Assembly: GCF_003002915.1 (NCBI RefSeq)
Contig: NZ_PVTG01000004.1
Location: 264,312-328,311 of the forward strand
Length of the DNA: 64,000 nucleotides
From: Geodermatophilus tzadiensis
GTDB taxonomy: Bacteria; Actinomycetota; Actinomycetes; Mycobacteriales; Geodermatophilaceae
Direction: 5' to 3'
The position numbers and the translations under genes are program-made. Positions 44,283 to 53,368 of this stretch are shown here, piece by piece (the stretch's first letter is position 1; every line of letters starts with the position of its first letter). The notes below the pieces were generated by a model, which saw nothing but the letters and a program-made list of their open reading frames with translations, searched no databases and was not told the origin of the DNA.

Positions 44283-45003
44283 GTGAGCGGGAGCCGACCG
44301 TCACGAGCGGCCATCCCCCACCAGGGGTCGGGCAGCCACGAGTCCCTGGACGCGCCGCTGCCGGGAGGAGCGGAGCGCCCGACGTCCGGCGAGGTGGCGC
44401 AGCGGCCCGACGGACCGCCGAGCACGGAGCTCCGGGTGCACGGGGTGAGCGGTACGCCGCCGACGGCGCCCGACATGCTCGGCCGGTCCGACGTGTGGCG
44501 CCGACGGGACGGGCGACGGGGTGGTCGTCGCGGCTCACAGCCAGGGCTCGGTGCTCGCGGCGGCGGCCGTCCTGCAGCTGCCTCCCGACTCCCTCGCGGG
44601 CGCGAGCCTGCTCACCTTCGGATCGCCGCTGAGCAGGCTTTACGGACGCTGGTTCCCGGCGTACTTCGGCCCCGCCCAGCTCGACGCCCTCCGCACGGCG
44701 CTCGGCCCGGGGAGGTGGCGCAACCTGTACCGACCGACCGATCCCATCGGCGGCTGCGTCGTCGAGGAGGGCGGAACGGTGGACCGACGGCTGCCGCACG
44801 ACCCCTGGTCCTTCGACCGCCGGCCGGGTCAGCCGACCCCGGACGCGATCCGGGGACACTCCGACTACCAGCACGACGCGGCCTGTGCGGAGGAGGTGGC
44901 CCGCCTGCGACCGCACCGGGCCGCATCCCGGGCGTCCGGCCTCCCGGGCGCCGCGGTGCCGCCGGGGCCGGTGGGTGCGGAGGCGCCTCGAGCCCCGTCG
45001 TGA
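44283..45003 (+). pseudogene. Lipase-like integral membrane protein gene with its middle deleted
   Basis: Two ends of one protein family lie in different frames. The first part (GTG at 44283, GGGAGGGC upstream) contains STELRVHGVSGTPPTAPDMLGR. After about 44515 the reading continues in another frame as VVVAAHSQGSVLAAAAVLQLPPD, FGSPLSRLYGRWFPAYFG, NLYRPTDPIGG and RGHSDYQHD to the stop at 45003. Family knowledge: in actinobacteria the VHGVSGTPP start and the AHSQGSVLAA lipase end belong to a single protein of several hundred residues with multiple membrane helices between them. Those helices are missing here. I infer one large internal deletion that also shifted the frame. Confidence 0.7.
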
Positions 45004-45012
45004 GCCGGTCGG

Positions 45013-46623
45013 TCAGCGACGACCACCGCCGTGCTCCTCGAGCGGGACGAACTCCTCCCGCAGTCGGTACTTCTGGATCTTGCCCGACCCGGTCAGCGGG
45101 AACGCCTCGGGGAACCGCCAGTGCCGCGGCGTCTTGTGCGGGGCCAACCGCTGCCGGCAGAAGGCCTCCAGCTCGGCCTCCGTGGGCCTGGCCCCGGGGG
45201 CCGGCCGGACGAAGGCGGCGACCTGCTCACCCCACACCGGGTCCGGGACCCCGACGACGGCGACCTCGGCCACGCCGGGATGGGCGGACAACACGTCCTC
45301 GATCTCGCGCGGGTAGACGTTCTCGCCCCCGCGGATGATCATGTCCTTCAGCCGGCCGGTGATCCGGCAGTAGCCGCGCTCGTCCATGGTCGCGAGGTCG
45401 CCGGTGTGCAGCCAGCCGTCGGCGTCGATCGCGGCGGCAGTCTGCTCGGGCGCGTCGAAGTACCCGGCCATCACGTGGTACCCCCGGGTGCACAGCTCCC
45501 CGACTGCGCCCGGGGCCACGGTGCTGCCGTCCGTCGGGTCGACGATCGCCACCTCGGTCGCCGGCAGGGGACGGCCCAGGGTCTCCGCCCGGTCGTCCGG
45601 GCTGTCGTCGGCTCGGGTCATGGTGATGCCGGGGGAGGCCTCGGTCTGGGCGTAGATGATGTGCATCGGCACCCCGAGGAGCTGTTCGACGCGGCGCTGC
45701 AGGTGTGGCGGGACGGGAGCACCGCCGGACAGCGCCCAGCGCACGGACGAGGTGCGGGTGGGGGAGAAGTCGGGGTGCGCCAGCAGCGCGACGACCATGG
45801 TCGGGACGCCGACGAACCCGACGCTGCGTTCCTGCTCGATCAGGTGCAGTTGCAGGCCCGGGTCGAAGAACGGCGGGAGGACCTGGGTGCCGAGACTGGC
45901 GATCGAGGACAGGGTGGCCAGCACGCAGCCCGCGGTGTGGAACAGCGGCATCGGGTTGACGACCGCCTCACCCTCGCGCATCCCGAGGACCTCGACGTAG
46001 GACAGCCGCGCGTTGTTGGTCAGGCCGCGGTGGTGGAGCACCGCGCCCTTGGGCAGCCCGGTCGTGCCGGAGGTGTACTGGACCTGCGCCGGGTCGTCCG
46101 GGGACACCGCCGGCAACGCCTCGGTGGGGCTCCCCGACCGGCAGTAGGCGTCCCACTCCTCGAACAGGACGCTCTCGCGCAGGTCCGGCAGGTCCGGCTG
46201 CACGGCGGCGAGGGTGTCGGCCATCGGGTTGCCCCGGTACTCACGCAGCAGGAACACGCCGGACGCGCGGGACTGCCGCAGCACGTGTCGCAGCTCGTCG
46301 GCGCGCAGCGCCGGGTTCACCGTCACGAGGGTCAGCCCGGCCAGGGCCGCGGCCATCTCCAGGACGATCCACTCGGGGACGTTGTTGGCCCAGACCGCCA
46401 CCCGCTCGCCCGGGGCGAACCGGCCGAGCAGGGCCCGCGCGGCTCGCTCGGCGTCGGACAGCAGCTGCGCATAGGACCACCGACGGCGGTCCCCGTCGGC
46501 CACTCCCTCGACCAGCGCCACGGCGTCCGGGGCCCGCTCGGCAGCGCTGCGCAGCAGGTCGCCGACGGTCTGCTCGCGCACCGACTCGGGGTGCTCGGCA
46601 GGCCAGTACGCGGTCGTGAGCAC
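45013..46623 (-). CDS. Acyl-CoA synthetase (AMP-dependent synthetase/ligase)
   Basis: A 536-residue ANL-superfamily ligase. The P-loop-like motif YTSGTTGLPKG is at 183-193; further landmarks are YAQTEASPG, GELCTRGYHVMAGYFDAP, HTGDLATMDERGYCRITGRLKDMIIRGGENVYP and the C-terminal catalytic Lys515 in SGKIQK. Fatty-acyl or aryl-CoA formation is expected; the chain length cannot be read from sequence. GAGGGAGGCGAGCC lies before the GTG at 46623. Nine bases separate its stop from the lipase-like pseudogene. Confidence 0.9.
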   Translation of the reverse strand: MLTTAYWPAEHPESVREQTVGDLLRSAAERAPDAVALVEGVADGDRRRWSYAQLLSDAERAARALLGRFAPGERVAVWANNVPEWIVLEMAAALAGLTLVTVNPALRADELRHVLRQSRASGVFLLREYRGNPMADTLAAVQPDLPDLRESVLFEEWDAYCRSGSPTEALPAVSPDDPAQVQYTSGTTGLPKGAVLHHRGLTNNARLSYVEVLGMREGEAVVNPMPLFHTAGCVLATLSSIASLGTQVLPPFFDPGLQLHLIEQERSVGFVGVPTMVVALLAHPDFSPTRTSSVRWALSGGAPVPPHLQRRVEQLLGVPMHIIYAQTEASPGITMTRADDSPDDRAETLGRPLPATEVAIVDPTDGSTVAPGAVGELCTRGYHVMAGYFDAPEQTAAAIDADGWLHTGDLATMDERGYCRITGRLKDMIIRGGENVYPREIEDVLSAHPGVAEVAVVGVPDPVWGEQVAAFVRPAPGARPTEAELEAFCRQRLAPHKTPRHWRFPEAFPLTGSGKIQKYRLREEFVPLEEHGGGRR

Positions 46624-46872
46624 GGCTCGCCTCCCTCGCTCCGCCCCCGTTCCGCACGCATGGTCGGGCCCACGTTCCGTGTTTTCAAGGCATCCCCGGC
46701 TGCCGGCGAGCGCACCCCGCCGTCGTCACCGGGGACCGCGGCAACCGGGCGGCTCCGCCCCGTAGCGCCGCCCCGGGGCGTCGGACGGGGGAGCGGCTCC
46801 CGGGACGAGGCTTCTCCCTGTCCGCCTCGGCCGGGTTAAGGGTGGGCACCCCTGCGGAACCGGAGGTTCGTC

Positions 46873-47190
46873 ATGCGGATGATGCTCAAGGCCGTCGTGG
46901 ACACCGAGGCAGGCAACGAGGCGTTCCGCAACGGCTCCATGATCAAGGCGATCGAGCAGATGGTGCAGGAGCTCCACCCCGAGGCCACCTACTTCACGGC
47001 ATCGGACGACGGGCAGCGGTCCTGCCTCGTGGTGTTCGACATGGCCGACTCCTCGCAGATCCCGGTCATCTCGGAGCCCCTGTTCCACGGCGCGCGGGCT
47101 CGGGTGACCCTCACGCCGTGCATGGACCTCGGCGACCTCCAGGCGGGGCTGTCCCGGGTCCCTGCCGACGTGACCTCGAGGGGGACCTGA
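46873..47190 (+). CDS. Conserved small protein, family not recognised
   Basis: A 105-residue protein with ACCGGAGG upstream of the ATG. The pattern MMLKAVVDTEAGNEAFRNG..AIEQMVQELHPEATYFTASDDGQRSCLVVFDMADSSQIP looks like a single ferredoxin-like alpha+beta fold, similar in style to ABM and EthD dimers. I recall similar proteins in other actinobacteria without an assigned function. No operon partner is evident. Confidence 0.7.
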   Translation: MRMMLKAVVDTEAGNEAFRNGSMIKAIEQMVQELHPEATYFTASDDGQRSCLVVFDMADSSQIPVISEPLFHGARARVTLTPCMDLGDLQAGLSRVPADVTSRGT

Positions 47191-47215
47191 TCCTCGGTCA
47201 CCCCGGGGGTGTGCC

Positions 47216-47401
47216 GTGACCGGCGACCGCCGGCTGCTCCGTGCCGCCATCGGCGCTCTCGCCGTCGGAGCGCTCGGCTCGGTGATGACGTCGATGGTCG
47301 AGGCCGTCACCCGGGCGGGTGCCGGGTCCGGGCCTACTGCCCCGTGGTCGTGGCGGCCAGGTCGCCGAGCGGGTGCGTTCCCCGGTCCGTCGTCGCGATG
47401 A
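47216..47401 (+). CDS. Doubtful small ORF with one hydrophobic segment
   Basis: A 61-residue frame starting GTG with a short hydrophobic stretch (LLRAAIGALAVGALGSVM). It overlaps the minus-strand gene 47334-47690 by 68 bp and loses sensible composition after residue 38, so it may be a truncated remnant rather than a gene. Confidence 0.2.
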   Translation: MTGDRRLLRAAIGALAVGALGSVMTSMVEAVTRAGAGSGPTAPWSWRPGRRAGAFPGPSSR

Positions 47402-47690
47402 CGGTCGGCAGCACCGACCGGTAGACGTCCGGGTACACGAGGACGATCACGGTCGGTGCCTCGAGGCCCGCCGCGGCCGAGTCCAGCGGCAGCTCGTCGA
47501 GGTACCGGCGCGCCGCGTCGTCGTCCCCCCACACCTCGACGCCGAGCACCCGGGACCCGGACGGCCACGCGCGGCGGTGCAGGCACGGGCCCTCGGGGAC
47601 GAGCCGGACCGGCGGGAGCAGCCGCTGCAGGCGGGCCAGCTCCTCGGGGCCGGCGTCGGTCCAGCAGAGGTGGATGACGAGCAGCGACAT
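47334..47690 (-). CDS. Small hypothetical protein
   Basis: A 118-residue protein from the ATG at 47690. It reads as a compact alpha+beta fold (LLVIHLCWTDAGPEELARLQRLL; RVLGVEVWGDDDAARRYLDELP; VIVLVYPDVYRSVLPTVIA). No family is recognised. It lacks a signal peptide and membrane helices. Divergent from the ABM-like gene at 47990, with about 300 bp between. That gap contains no readable gene. Confidence 0.6.
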   Translation of the reverse strand: MSLLVIHLCWTDAGPEELARLQRLLPPVRLVPEGPCLHRRAWPSGSRVLGVEVWGDDDAARRYLDELPLDSAAAGLEAPTVIVLVYPDVYRSVLPTVIATTDRGTHPLGDLAATTTGQ

Positions 47691-47989
47691 GACGTTCCCC
47701 CGGGTGACCGCGTCCGACGTCGACGGTCAGCACGCTAGGGAGGGCCGGACCGGGGCGTCTGTACGTACTTCTCCCCCTGTCGGCGTCCCGCGGGCCGGAG
47801 GAGGATGACGTCCCTGTACCGGACACCGCCCCGCTCGGCGCGGAGCCACGCGGGGGACGGGCCACCCGATATCCGTGCGCCACGCCCGTGGGTCGGCCGC
47901 CACGGTGGCCCCGATCCGTCGTCGGCGAGGTCCCGCGAGGGCGTGGACCCGTCGGTGTCGACACCGCCACCGAGGCTGGAGGAGTCACC

Positions 47990-48400
47990 GTGCCGACTCT
48001 GCCCTGGACCACCCTCCGCTCCGTGGAGCCCGGCGCGACCGCGCTGGTCATGGCCTCGCGCTTCCGGTTGCGACGCGGGCGGGACGTCCCGCGCTTCCTC
48101 GTCGACTCGCTGCGCGTCCACCGCCAGGTCCGTGGCGCCGACGGCGCGCTCGGTGTCTCGCTGGTCGCCCGTCCCCTGCGCCGGGAGTTCCTCACGCTCA
48201 GCGCGTGGCGCGACCGGAGCGCGCTCGACGCCCTGGTCCGGACCCAGCCCCACGTCGGCGCGATGCGCCGGCACCGTCCCGCCATGGCGGAGTCCACGTT
48301 CACGTTCTGGACGGTCCCCGCGGACGGGGTGCCGGTCCGGTGGGAGGACGCCCGTCGCCGGCTCGACGACGAGCGCGCCGGCGTGCGGGGGGCGCGGTGA
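47990..48400 (+). CDS. Dimeric ferredoxin-like (ABM/DUF3291-type) protein
   Basis: A 136-residue protein from the GTG at 47990, preceded by TGGAGGAGTC. The arrangement ALVMASRFRLRRGRDVPRFLVDSLRVHRQVRGADGALGVSLVARPLRREFLTLSAWRDRSALDAL and the later MAESTFTFWTV fit the ABM-like fold used by DUF3291 and monooxygenase-like proteins. Its stop overlaps the start of the alpha/beta hydrolase gene by four bases (GTGA), so the two are coupled and probably act on one substrate. Confidence 0.68.
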   Translation: MPTLPWTTLRSVEPGATALVMASRFRLRRGRDVPRFLVDSLRVHRQVRGADGALGVSLVARPLRREFLTLSAWRDRSALDALVRTQPHVGAMRRHRPAMAESTFTFWTVPADGVPVRWEDARRRLDDERAGVRGAR

Positions 48401-49266
48401 GCGACGTCCGGTACGACGGTCCGCAGCTCGCGGACGCCGGCGACGTCGACCTCTGCTTCGACGCGTTCGGGGAACCGACCTCCCCGACGGTGCTGCTGGT
48501 GATGGGCATGGGCTTTCAGCTCGTCCACTGGCCGGAGGGGTTCTGCCGGCAGCTGGCCGCCGAGGGCTTCCGCGTGGTCCGCTTCGACAACCGTGACGCG
48601 GGCTCCTCCACCCACCTGCCCGGTCGGCGGTACTCCCTCGAGGACATGGCCGACGACGTGGTCGGCCTCCTGGACGCGCTCGGGGTCGACTCCGCGCACC
48701 TCGTGGGCGCCTCCCTCGGCGGCATGGTTGTCCAGACGACGGCGATCCGGCACCCCCGGCGGGTGCGCTCGCTGGCGTCGCTGATGTCCACGACGGGCCG
48801 CCGCGGCGTGGGGCGGACCTCCCCGCGCGTCCTCCGCCACCTCCTCTCGCGCCCGCCGAGGACCGTGGAGGAGGCGGTCGAGCGCCGCGTCCGGGTGTTC
48901 GCCACGATCGGTTCCACCGGGTTCGACCAGGACCTCGACGAGCTCCGGCGGGTCACGGCACTGGCGATGGCGCGCGATCCCGACGCACGTGGAGGGCGGC
49001 GCCGCCAGCACCGTGCGGTGCGGACGGCGCCCGACCGGACGACGGCGCTGCGGCGGGTCGCCGTCCCGACCGTGGTGGTGCACGGGACGGACGACCGGAT
49101 GTGTCATCCGTCGGGCGGTCGGGCGACGGCCGCCGCCGTCCCCGGTGCCCGCCTGGAGGTCGTCGAGGGGATGGGGCACGACCTGCCTCCCGGCGCGTGG
49201 CCGCGACTGGTCCGCGCCATCGCGGACAACGCGCGCCGTGGTGAGGAGCGGGGCCGGCCCGGCTGA
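48397..49266 (+). CDS. Alpha/beta hydrolase
   Basis: A 289-residue alpha/beta hydrolase. Oxyanion region LLVMGMGFQLVHWPEG, strand FRVVRFDNRDAGSSTH, nucleophile elbow HLVGASLGGMVVQ (Ser near 110), acid in VVHGTDDRM and His in GMGHDLP. This pattern is common in esterases and in aclacinomycin-methylesterase (RdmC)-like enzymes, which also share the MGMG..W and DNRDxGxS features. Translationally coupled to the ABM-like gene. Confidence 0.85.
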   Translation: MSDVRYDGPQLADAGDVDLCFDAFGEPTSPTVLLVMGMGFQLVHWPEGFCRQLAAEGFRVVRFDNRDAGSSTHLPGRRYSLEDMADDVVGLLDALGVDSAHLVGASLGGMVVQTTAIRHPRRVRSLASLMSTTGRRGVGRTSPRVLRHLLSRPPRTVEEAVERRVRVFATIGSTGFDQDLDELRRVTALAMARDPDARGGRRRQHRAVRTAPDRTTALRRVAVPTVVVHGTDDRMCHPSGGRATAAAVPGARLEVVEGMGHDLPPGAWPRLVRAIADNARRGEERGRPG

Positions 49267-49321
49267 GCGGACACGGTCCGAGCGCACACGCGTCCGCACC
49301 CCGGTGCGGGCAGCACCGGGG

Positions 49322-49681
49322 TCACCCCGGCCGGCGGTCCCCCTCCGCGGCGAACTCCCGGTAGGCCGCGAAGGCGCGGGGGCCGTACACCGTGCCGGGT
49401 CCGCCGTTCATCGCGATGGCGACGCCGAGCGCTTCGGCGACCTCCGCCTCGGTGGCGCCGGTGCGGACGGCGCCCCGCGCGTGCGACGCGATGCAGCCGT
49501 CGCACTCCTTGCTGACCGCGATCGCGAGGGCCATCAGCTCCTTCGTCTTCTCGTCCAGCGCACCGGCGGCGTACGCGGCGGCGTGCAGCCGGCGGTAGCC
49601 GTCGTAGACCTCGGGGATCGCGCGGCGCAGCGCGCGGGCCGGTTCGCGGAGTTCCTCCTGGACGGCGTGGCCGTGACCCAT
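49322..49681 (-). CDS. Carboxymuconolactone decarboxylase (CMD)/AhpD-like protein
   Basis: A 119-residue CMD-fold protein. The helix-turn active site ALAIAVSKECDGCIASHARGAVRTGATEAEVAEALGVAI has the CxxC pair (ECDGC) and a following His, as in AhpD-type peroxidase partners. The ATG at 49681 has no clear ribosome binding site. It converges with the alpha/beta hydrolase. Redox activity is likely; the partner is unknown. Confidence 0.8.
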   Translation of the reverse strand: MGHGHAVQEELREPARALRRAIPEVYDGYRRLHAAAYAAGALDEKTKELMALAIAVSKECDGCIASHARGAVRTGATEAEVAEALGVAIAMNGGPGTVYGPRAFAAYREFAAEGDRRPG

Positions 49682-49783
49682 GACGTGATGGTGGCAGCCG
49701 GAGTCCGTCAGGGCGCGCCGGGAGCCGCTCCCGGGAGCCCGCTGCGCGGCTAGCGTGGGGACACAGCCGTCCGGGGGATCGTC

Positions 49784-50371
49784 ATGCGCCGCACCGTTCT
49801 GCTCGCTGCCTGCCTCACCCTGCTGGCCGGTTGCGGTCCGGGAGGCGTCGACGCCGCGCCGCGCGCGGTCGCCGCCGGCACCAGCACGCCGGCGCCCGTC
49901 GTGGGCGTGGGGGACACCGTGGCGTTCACCGACCCCGCGGGCGGGGGGGCCACGATCACCCTGGACGGGGTCCGCCGCGTCGACCGGGCGGACAGTTCCC
50001 AGCTCGTCGCCGAGGTCACGGTCGCCGCCGCCGACGGCGCCGTGCCCGTGGACCCGCTGCGCTTCCGGGCGCAGACCGTGGAGGGTGCCACCGTCGACCC
50101 CGGGGACGGCGTGGTCGGCCGTCGGGTGGCGGACGGGATCGCCTTCGACGTCCCGGAGGGCGCGGTGCTGATCTCCTACCTCGACCCGGACGGCGAGGTC
50201 CTGGTGGCGTTCCGGGTCGACCCGGCGAGTCAGGCGCCCGCGGAGGACGAGGTCGACTACCCGCCCTTCGCCTGTGACATGGGCGTGGACGGCATCCCGG
50301 TCTGCGAGGGCGACGTCCCGGACTCGGTCGGCGTCTACCGGACGCCCGACGGCGTCCTCGTCGGCGACTGA
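49784..50371 (+). CDS. Putative lipoprotein
   Basis: A 195-residue protein with a lipoprotein signal peptide: RRTVLLAACLTLLAGC, lipobox LAGC with Cys17. The mature part is a Gly/Asp-rich beta domain (DTVAFTDPAGGGATITLDGVRR..) resembling DUF4352-type extracellular beta-sandwiches. TAGCGT at 49751-49756 may be its -10 box. It should sit on the outer face of the membrane. Function unknown. Confidence 0.75.
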   Translation: MRRTVLLAACLTLLAGCGPGGVDAAPRAVAAGTSTPAPVVGVGDTVAFTDPAGGGATITLDGVRRVDRADSSQLVAEVTVAAADGAVPVDPLRFRAQTVEGATVDPGDGVVGRRVADGIAFDVPEGAVLISYLDPDGEVLVAFRVDPASQAPAEDEVDYPPFACDMGVDGIPVCEGDVPDSVGVYRTPDGVLVGD

Positions 50372-50463
50372 CGGCGCCCCCGACGCACCGTCGGAGGCGG
50401 CGGGCACCGCCGGTCCCCGGTTCCCCGGCCGGTGGGGCGGCGCCGGGCTGGCAGCATGTGGCG

Positions 50464-51501
50464 GTGCGCGCGGTGGTCGTCGACTCGGTCCGAGCCCTGC
50501 CCCGGGTCCGGGAGGTGGCCGAGCCCACGGCTCCGTCCGGCGGGGTGGTGCTGCGGGTGACGGCCACCGGCGTGTGCCGCAGCGACTGGCACGCCTGGGC
50601 GGGGCACGACGAGGTCGTGTTCCCGCACGTGCCGGGCCACGAGCTCGCCGGGGTGGTGGTCGAGGTCGGTGCCGGCGTCGCCCGCTGGCGCCCCGGTGAC
50701 CGGGTGACCGTCCCGTTCGTCTGCGGCTGCGGGCGCTGCGAGTGGTGCCGGGCCGGGGAGGCCCAGGTCTGTCCGGACCAGCAGCAGCCCGGCTTCACCC
50801 ACTGGGGGTCCTTCGCCGAGTACGTCGCCCTGCACGCGGCCGATCCCAACCTGGTGCGCATCCCCGACGGGGTCGACGCCACCGCCGCGGCCGCGCTGGG
50901 GTGCCGGTTCGCCACGGCCTACCGCGCCCTGGTCGGCCGCGCGCGGGTCGGCGAGGGGGAGTGGGTCACCGTGGTGGGGACGGGCGGTGTGGGGCTGAGC
51001 GCGGTCGCCGTCGCCCGCTCGCTGGGGGCGCGGGTGGTGGCGGTGGACCGCAACCCCGAGGCCCTCGCCGTGGCCGCCGCACTGGGCGCGGAGCACACGG
51101 TGCACGCCGACGGCCGCGCCGTCCCGGCGGCCGTCGTGGACCTGACCGGTGGGGGCAGCCACGTCGCCGTCGACGCGGTGGGCAGCGAGCAGACCTGCGC
51201 CGACGCGATCCTGAGCCTGCGCCGGCGGGGGCGGCACGTGCAGGTCGGGCTGCTGCCGCCGGTCGCCGGTCATCCGCGGGTCCCGATGGCGCGGGTGATC
51301 GGCTGGGAGCTGGACCTGCTGGGCAGCCACGGGATGGCCGCGGCCGACTACCCGGCGATGATGGCGCTCGTCGAGCAGGGCACGCTGCAGCCGCAGCGGC
51401 TGGTCGAACGCACCATCGGCCTGGAGGAGGCGGCCGCCCTGCTGCCGGTGTTCGACCGGACGACGGTCGCCGGGATGACCGTCGTCGACCCCGCCCGCTG
51501 A
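50464..51501 (+). CDS. Zinc-dependent alcohol dehydrogenase family protein (MDR)
   Basis: A 345-residue MDR enzyme. Catalytic zinc site: TGVCRSDWHAW and GHELAG; structural zinc Cys cluster in CGCGRCEWCRAGEAQVC; dinucleotide loop VVGTGGVGLSAVAVARSLGARVVAVDRNPE. It differs clearly from the dehydrogenase at 23.2 kb and resembles enzymes annotated as alcohol or sorbitol-type dehydrogenases. GTG codons at 50458 and 50464 are both possible starts; the second gives the usual start sequence RAVVVD. Confidence 0.86.
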   Translation: MRAVVVDSVRALPRVREVAEPTAPSGGVVLRVTATGVCRSDWHAWAGHDEVVFPHVPGHELAGVVVEVGAGVARWRPGDRVTVPFVCGCGRCEWCRAGEAQVCPDQQQPGFTHWGSFAEYVALHAADPNLVRIPDGVDATAAAALGCRFATAYRALVGRARVGEGEWVTVVGTGGVGLSAVAVARSLGARVVAVDRNPEALAVAAALGAEHTVHADGRAVPAAVVDLTGGGSHVAVDAVGSEQTCADAILSLRRRGRHVQVGLLPPVAGHPRVPMARVIGWELDLLGSHGMAAADYPAMMALVEQGTLQPQRLVERTIGLEEAAALLPVFDRTTVAGMTVVDPAR

Positions 51502-51560
51502 CGCGGGCCGGGAGCCCGGGGACGACGACCCGGGGGCCTGACACCCCGCAGCGCCGTGCC

Positions 51561-51588
51561 GGGGGGGGGGGGGGGGGGGGGGGGGGGG
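51561..51588. repeat. 28-nt poly-G homopolymer
   Basis: An uninterrupted run of 28 G lies in the 133-bp gap between the convergent alcohol dehydrogenase and a small minus-strand gene. It could be a real phase-variable tract or quadruplex former, or a sequencing/assembly artefact; the length cannot be trusted from one sequence. Confidence 0.9.
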
Positions 51589-51634
51589 AGGACCCGGGTG
51601 TCGACCGGTGCCGCGGAGCCCACTCCCCGGTGCA

Positions 51635-51808
51635 TCAGCCGGTCCGGTCCGCCTCGGCGGAGGCGACGGCTTCCTCGCGACTGGCGAACGGCCCTGCGGT
51701 GCGGCCGTCGGCCCGGCAGGTCCACCGGTAGCCACCCCGGGTCTGCTCGACGAGGTAGCCGTCCGGGTCGGCGGGGCCGTGGCCCGGGCGCTCGTGCGGG
51801 TCGGTCAC
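51635..51808 (-). CDS. Small hypothetical protein coupled to glycerophosphodiesterase
   Basis: A 57-residue protein whose GTG overlaps the TGA of the glycerophosphodiesterase gene by four bases. The sequence GYLVEQTRGGYRWTCRADGRTAGPFASREEAVASAEA looks like a compact DUF2188-like beta-beta-alpha fold. The coupling supports that it is expressed. Confidence 0.6.
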   Translation of the reverse strand: MTDPHERPGHGPADPDGYLVEQTRGGYRWTCRADGRTAGPFASREEAVASAEADRTG

Positions 51809-53094
51809 GTGAACACCACCTCCTTGAAGCGCACACCGGCGAAGGCGCTGCCGAGGTGCACGACGGGCACGGGTCGGTAGGTGGCGTCCGCCACCGTCAG
51901 GGTTCCGGTCGGGGCGTCCGTGCGGGAGAAGGCGAGTCCCGACCCGGTGACGGTGATCCGCAGCCGGACGTAGGTGCCCGGCGTCGGCGCGGGGCCCTCC
52001 GTGGAGGACGCCAGGGTGGTGGCGACACCCTCGACGACCCGATGGACGCCCAGGGAGCCGTCTCCGCGCAGGAGGAAGAGGTAGCCGTCGGCGCCGGGTG
52101 ACGAGCCGGACGACGGTCGGTACGGGTGGTCGTCGGTGCTCAGGAAGACCGACCCCCAGCACCTCCGGCTGTCCGCGCACGACGGGTCCACCCGCACGCG
52201 GAGGTGCAGCGTGAACGCCTCCGGATCCGGTGGTGCGAGGAAACCCATGAGCGTGGACGCGACGGTGTCGGAGACGTCGAGGCCCCAGGAGGAGTCGTCC
52301 GGGTGGAACCGGCCGCGGCTGGTGTCCGGCAGCATGCCGGGCAGCCAGACCTGACGGGCGAACAGGTCCGAGGCGCGCCGGCCCGCGTCCCCCGCGACGT
52401 AGACGGGATCGTCGGAGAAGATGGCGTCCACGCCGTCGGCGACGAGGGCGTCCCGCTGGTGTCGGCGGTTCACCGTGTAGCAGGCCACCTCGATCCCCGC
52501 CGCGTGTGCCGCCGTGCAGACCGTCGGGGTGACGTGGCCCGCCTCCGGGCCGATCCAGCCGATGCCCTCGGCGGAGGCCCGGGCGACGTCGGTGCTGCCG
52601 AGCCAGATGACCCCCCACCCCCGTGACCGCGCCAGCCGGCAGTCGGCGAGGGTGAAGGACTGGAGCAGCACGGACGTCGGGCGGACACCGCGTCGCTCGA
52701 GCGCGTCGATCATCGGGCCCATCGCATCGACGCTCTTGGCCTCGGCGCAGAGGAGGACGCGGTTGCCGAACTCGACGAGCACCTCCTCGAACAGCGGAGG
52801 ACGCAACCCGTCGGGCCAGCCTCCGCCGAGGGTGACCGAGGCGTCGATGTCGAGCTGCTTCCAGGACACCGACGTGTGGTCGGCGACGTTGCCGCTGGAG
52901 GTGGTCATGCGGTCCACGGTGCCGTCGTGCATGACGCCGAGACCGCCGTCGGCGAGCGTCGCCACGTCCTGCTCGATGACCGCCAGGCCCTGGCCCACCG
53001 CGACCCGGTAGCCCTCCATCGTGTGCTCGGGCACCTGCAGGGAGCCGCCGCGGTGGGCGATGACGAACGGCCGGCTCAGGTCGGCGAAGTCCAC
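51805..53094 (-). CDS. Glycerophosphodiester phosphodiesterase with C-terminal beta-sandwich domain
   Basis: A 429-residue protein. Residues 8-240 form the GDPD TIM barrel: VIAHRGG (His14, Arg15), EHTMEGY, EQDVATLADGGLGVMHDGTVDRMT (Glu, Asp and His-Asp ligands) and late FSDDP. It hydrolyses glycerophosphodiesters to glycerol-3-phosphate and an alcohol. Residues about 265-429 add a beta-rich domain (LHLRVRVDPSCADSRRCWG.., VRLRITVTGSGLAFSRT) resembling LamG/DUF1080-type concanavalin folds. No signal peptide is visible. Confidence 0.83.
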   Translation of the reverse strand: MDFADLSRPFVIAHRGGSLQVPEHTMEGYRVAVGQGLAVIEQDVATLADGGLGVMHDGTVDRMTTSSGNVADHTSVSWKQLDIDASVTLGGGWPDGLRPPLFEEVLVEFGNRVLLCAEAKSVDAMGPMIDALERRGVRPTSVLLQSFTLADCRLARSRGWGVIWLGSTDVARASAEGIGWIGPEAGHVTPTVCTAAHAAGIEVACYTVNRRHQRDALVADGVDAIFSDDPVYVAGDAGRRASDLFARQVWLPGMLPDTSRGRFHPDDSSWGLDVSDTVASTLMGFLAPPDPEAFTLHLRVRVDPSCADSRRCWGSVFLSTDDHPYRPSSGSSPGADGYLFLLRGDGSLGVHRVVEGVATTLASSTEGPAPTPGTYVRLRITVTGSGLAFSRTDAPTGTLTVADATYRPVPVVHLGSAFAGVRFKEVVFT

Positions 53095-53368
53095 GGACGA
53101 CCCTAAGGCCGCTCCCGCGTGCCGGGGTGGTCAGCGGACCTCCGAGCGGGAGGGACGTCCCAGGCGCCGGGGACGGATCGAGCCGGGCGACGACGCCTCG
53201 TCTCAAGGGTCCGGTCGCTCAGGGCGGTGCAGTACCGCAGACCCGGTCACGACGGACCCGCGTCTCCGTCCGGGCCGCTCCTGCCGGTGCGAGGTGCGGC
53301 GCGGGTACTTGTCGCCGCGGTACCGGGCCGACGACCCTTTGCAGCACCGGTGACGGGAGGGGGAGTGC

